Source of the DNA: an uncultured Prevotellaceae bacterium
Lineage (GTDB): Bacteria; Bacteroidota; Bacteroidia; Bacteroidales; Bacteroidaceae
Assembly: GCA_900315105.1 (NCBI GenBank)
Contig: OMXX01000129.1
Coordinates: 1 to 9,123, forward strand
Length of the DNA stretch: 9,123 nucleotides
Direction: 5' to 3'
Below the pieces are notes generated by a model. That model was not told where the DNA came from. It ran no database searches and saw nothing but the letters and a program-made list of their open reading frames with translations. Position 1 is the stretch's first letter, and the number at the start of each line of letters is the position of its first letter. This document shows positions 8,189-9,123 of the stretch, in pieces. The position numbers and the translations under genes were made by a program.

Positions 8189-8316
8189 GTATCATGAGGT
8201 CCTCGGAATGTACCTGTATCACTAAAAGACATAAGTCATGCCTGCGCCTATACGCAGGCACCAACTGACTTTATCCAACGTGATACATCAATGAAATTTC
8301 CGAGGTTTCATGATAC
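8189..8316. repeat. Long nested inverted repeat / potential cruciform or RNA hairpin (~128 bp)
   Basis: Four nested complementary segments share one centre. Outermost: GTATCATGA (8189-8197) with TCATGATAC (8308-8316). Next: CCTCGGAA (8201-8208) with TTCCGAGG (8298-8305); the gap between these two could close with two G-U pairs in RNA. Next: TGTATCAC (8215-8222) with GTGATACA (8280-8287). Innermost: AAGTCA (8233-8238) with TGACTT (8266-8271), then TGCCTGCG (8239-8246) with CGCAGGCA (8253-8260) around a 6-nt loop, CCTATA. No T-run follows on either strand, so a simple intrinsic terminator is unlikely. It could be a structured leader RNA, a recombination or transposon-derived site, or a REP/BIME-like element. 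Confidence 0.82.
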
Positions 8317-8341
8317 ACTGAATAAATAGCTGATGCTATTA

Positions 8342-8419
8342 TTATTTTCCACTAAGATCATACCGGCCCTTCCGCTGAAGCCTTTTTACCCCGCATTTGC
8401 TTGTGCATTTCGGGGGCAT
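8342..8419 (-). CDS. Possible 25-aa leader peptide or small ORF (weak)
   Basis: ATG at 8419 and TAA at 8342-8344 give MPPKCTSKCGVKRLQRKGRY followed by DLSGK. The product is basic, with two cysteines and no recognised family. The only support is position: the ATG lies about 19 nt downstream of the -7 box at 8438-8445 and upstream of the large inverted repeat. A second, overlapping frame starting with ATGCACAAG encodes 16 codons and is an equally good alternative. It could be a leader peptide, the remnant of a deleted gene, or chance. Confidence 0.15.
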   Translation of the reverse strand: MPPKCTSKCGVKRLQRKGRYDLSGK

Positions 8420-8437
8420 TATTCCGATACTTGGTCA

Positions 8438-8468
8438 CAAAAATACAAAATTTTCTTAATTCCCCAAC
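8438..8468 (-). promoter_or_regulatory. Bacteroidota-type promoter (GTTG-N19-TATTTTTG)
   Basis: Read on the minus strand, TATTTTTG at 8445-8438 fits the -7 consensus TAnnTTTG exactly. GTTG at 8468-8465 matches three of four bases of the -33 consensus TTTG, with a 19-nt spacer (8446-8464). It points toward the five-gene operon, so it could drive a long leader transcript; otherwise it serves a small RNA or the short ORF. The AT-rich background makes such matches fairly common, but the spacing and orientation are right. Confidence 0.5.
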
Positions 8469-8566
8469 TCCCCAAAACATCTTTTTTTCAAAAATATGTA
8501 TGGAATACCCCTTTCATTGTACAGATTTCCGAAAAACAGATGAGACAAGTGAAAAAAACGCCCGTG

Positions 8567-8722
8567 CTACGCCTGCAACAGTATAGACAATGCCGTCCCT
8601 CCAACCAGCACAAAAGGCCTGATACACTCATGACGGGAAATGGCCTCAATAATCAGACCTGTTTGGGGAGCAAGAGACAGTTTCTTCTCAAAGTCACCTT
8701 GTATGATTTGAATATTTGCCAT
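8567..8722 (-). pseudogene. Truncated AbiEii-like nucleotidyltransferase (5' stub)
   Basis: The start is taken at the ATG at 8722 (MANIQIIQGDFEKKL), because the 33 codons upstream in the same frame mostly cover the gap after the GNAT stop. The 51-residue product ends FVLVGGTALSILLQA. FVLVGGTAL is the nucleotidyltransferase GG[ST] motif of AbiEii/AbiGii toxin-family proteins. In that family the motif is followed at once by a His-Arg-x-Ser-x-Asp-[IL]-Asp stretch with the metal-binding aspartates and then some 150-250 more residues; here a TAG stop intervenes and nothing resembling the remainder appears downstream. It is most likely a gene remnant left by a deletion or insertion at the edge of the accessory block. 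It could still be transcribed with the GNAT gene 41 nt upstream. A functional truncated product is improbable because the catalytic aspartates are absent. Confidence 0.65.
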
Positions 8723-8763
8723 ATCTGTCTGTTCGACAAATGGGGATTTATGATGGTTCAGAG

Positions 8764-9123
8764 TTATACCTCCTCTGCCTGCATAGGCTTGTATATCGTG
8801 TCTACCACTCTGCGCTGGCATTCGTCGGCATCAGAAAGAGGATGGGTACTGATAAGCATCAGGACACAGGAGGGGTCGCGGTGTGCGTCATTCAGGATTC
8901 TGGGATTCTCTAACTCAACATGGAAACCGTTACGCTCGTAGAAGGCGATGCGTCGGCGTGTAATGTCATCAGTCGGAGGCTCCACTTCTCCAATAATCGG
9001 CAGACTGGTCTCTTCCCTCAGTAATCTCAGCGTCAATGCGCCCAAACCCTTGTTACGGTGGATGTCAAGCGTAGCCAAATACAGGAGATAACGACATATG
9101 CCTAATTCAAATACTACAGCCAT
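8764..9123 (-). CDS. GNAT-family N-acetyltransferase, partial (C-terminal 119 codons)
   Basis: The acetyl-CoA binding motif A is visible as YLATLDIHRNKGLGALTLRLL-type sequence, with R23-N-K-G26-L-G28 as the R/QxxGxG/A pyrophosphate loop (numbered from the window edge). Motif B is FYERNGF (61-67). The frame remains open at the window edge. The Met encoded by the last three bases is probably internal, because a GNAT domain normally has about 40-60 residues ahead of this strand. The stop is TAA at 8764. The substrate (amine, antibiotic, peptide or protein N-terminus) cannot be told from this. Its codons are richer in G+C than the operon: a hand count gives 33 of 60 in 8821-8880, against 14 of 60 in 3301-3360 and 26 of 60 in 4681-4740. 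The gene may therefore belong to the resident chromosome, with the AT-rich operon acquired. Confidence 0.85.
   Translation of the reverse strand: MAVVFELGICRYLLYLATLDIHRNKGLGALTLRLLREETSLPIIGEVEPPTDDITRRRIAFYERNGFHVELENPRILNDAHRDPSCVLMLISTHPLSDADECQRRVVDTIYKPMQAEEV

Larger units (their letters stand above)
7962..8566. other. 605-nt gene-poor leader region upstream of the nuclease-ATPase operon
   Basis: No ORF here resembles a protein family. The plus-strand ORFs (8016-8225 and the start of 8333-8941) have no recognisable motifs, and the second runs antisense through the nucleotidyltransferase stub and the GNAT gene. Contents from right to left on the minus strand: a Bacteroidota-type promoter (8438-8468), a possible 25-codon ORF (8342-8419), the nested inverted repeat (8189-8316), and an AT-rich stretch (7962-8100) leading to the first operon gene. 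If transcription begins near 8430, the operon would have a leader of about 470 nt containing the hairpin. I found no clear TAnnTTTG promoter closer to 7961. No tRNA or known riboswitch was recognised. Confidence 0.6.

Noticed and set aside
8016..8225. 69-codon plus-strand ORF in the leader region
   Set aside because: No family resemblance, no promoter seen for it, and it overlaps one arm of the inverted repeat. Most likely chance.
8239..8260. Intrinsic transcription terminator at the innermost 8-bp hairpin
   Set aside because: The stem is good, but neither strand has a T-run directly after it, and it is part of a larger nested structure.
8120..8795. Direct repeat AGGCTTGTATA at 8120-8130 and 8785-8795 as possible attachment sites
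   Set aside because: An 11-bp match is expected several times by chance in 9 kb, and no longer flanking identity or integrase gene supports it.
8333..8941. 202-codon plus-strand ORF
   Set aside because: It runs antisense through the nucleotidyltransferase stub and the GNAT gene, both of which carry clear family motifs. Its own translation has no recognisable domain.

Overview
The window looks like a defence-island type accessory segment from a member of the Bacteroidota, probably Bacteroidales. The evidence is a GTTG-N19-TATTTTTG sequence on the minus strand that fits the -33/-7 (TTTG / TAnnTTTG) promoter of that phylum, poor Shine-Dalgarno sequences in front of tightly packed genes, and AT-rich coding sequence. 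This is an inference; no ribosomal or housekeeping marker is present.

Layout. Every gene I accept is on the minus strand, so transcription runs from high to low coordinates. At 8764-9123 is the C-terminal part of a GNAT acetyltransferase, cut by the window edge. At 8567-8722 is a 51-codon stub of an AbiEii-like nucleotidyltransferase that stops just after its GGTAL motif. From 7962 to 8566 there is no convincing long gene. That stretch holds a Bacteroidota-type promoter (8438-8468), a possible 25-codon ORF, and a striking nested inverted repeat (8189-8316). From 7961 down to 147 runs a compact five-gene operon with 4-nt gaps or 1- to 4-nt overlaps. Past its end, at 17-60, lie four 11-bp direct repeats (GTGTAGG core), with two more partial copies at 106-124.

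The operon encodes, in order: (1) a NurA-like nuclease of 394 aa; (2) a HerA/FtsK-family ATPase of 554 aa with a HAS-barrel-like N-terminus, a clear Walker B and a degenerate Walker A; (3) a GHKL (Hsp90/GyrB/MutL-type) ATPase of 512 aa with an Hsp90-like middle region; (4) a 654-aa radical SAM protein with a Cx3Cx2C cluster motif and a B12-binding-like N-terminus; (5) a 485-aa multidomain protein with a possible helix-hairpin-helix, a winged-helix-like segment, two helicase-associated-like helical repeats, and a C-terminal module like the one beside HNH nucleases and in sulfur-binding restriction enzymes, but with no HNH motif of its own.

How the genes may work together. HerA and NurA are a known partner pair: a hexameric DNA translocase that drives an end-processing nuclease. 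Here the pair is translationally linked to a second ATPase that could act as a clamp or switch, to a radical SAM enzyme that could make a chemical mark or small molecule, and to a protein built from likely DNA-reading modules. I do not recognise a named system with this gene set. My best reading is an uncharacterised anti-phage or DNA-modification-linked restriction system. That function is inferred from gene content and context, not shown by the sequence.
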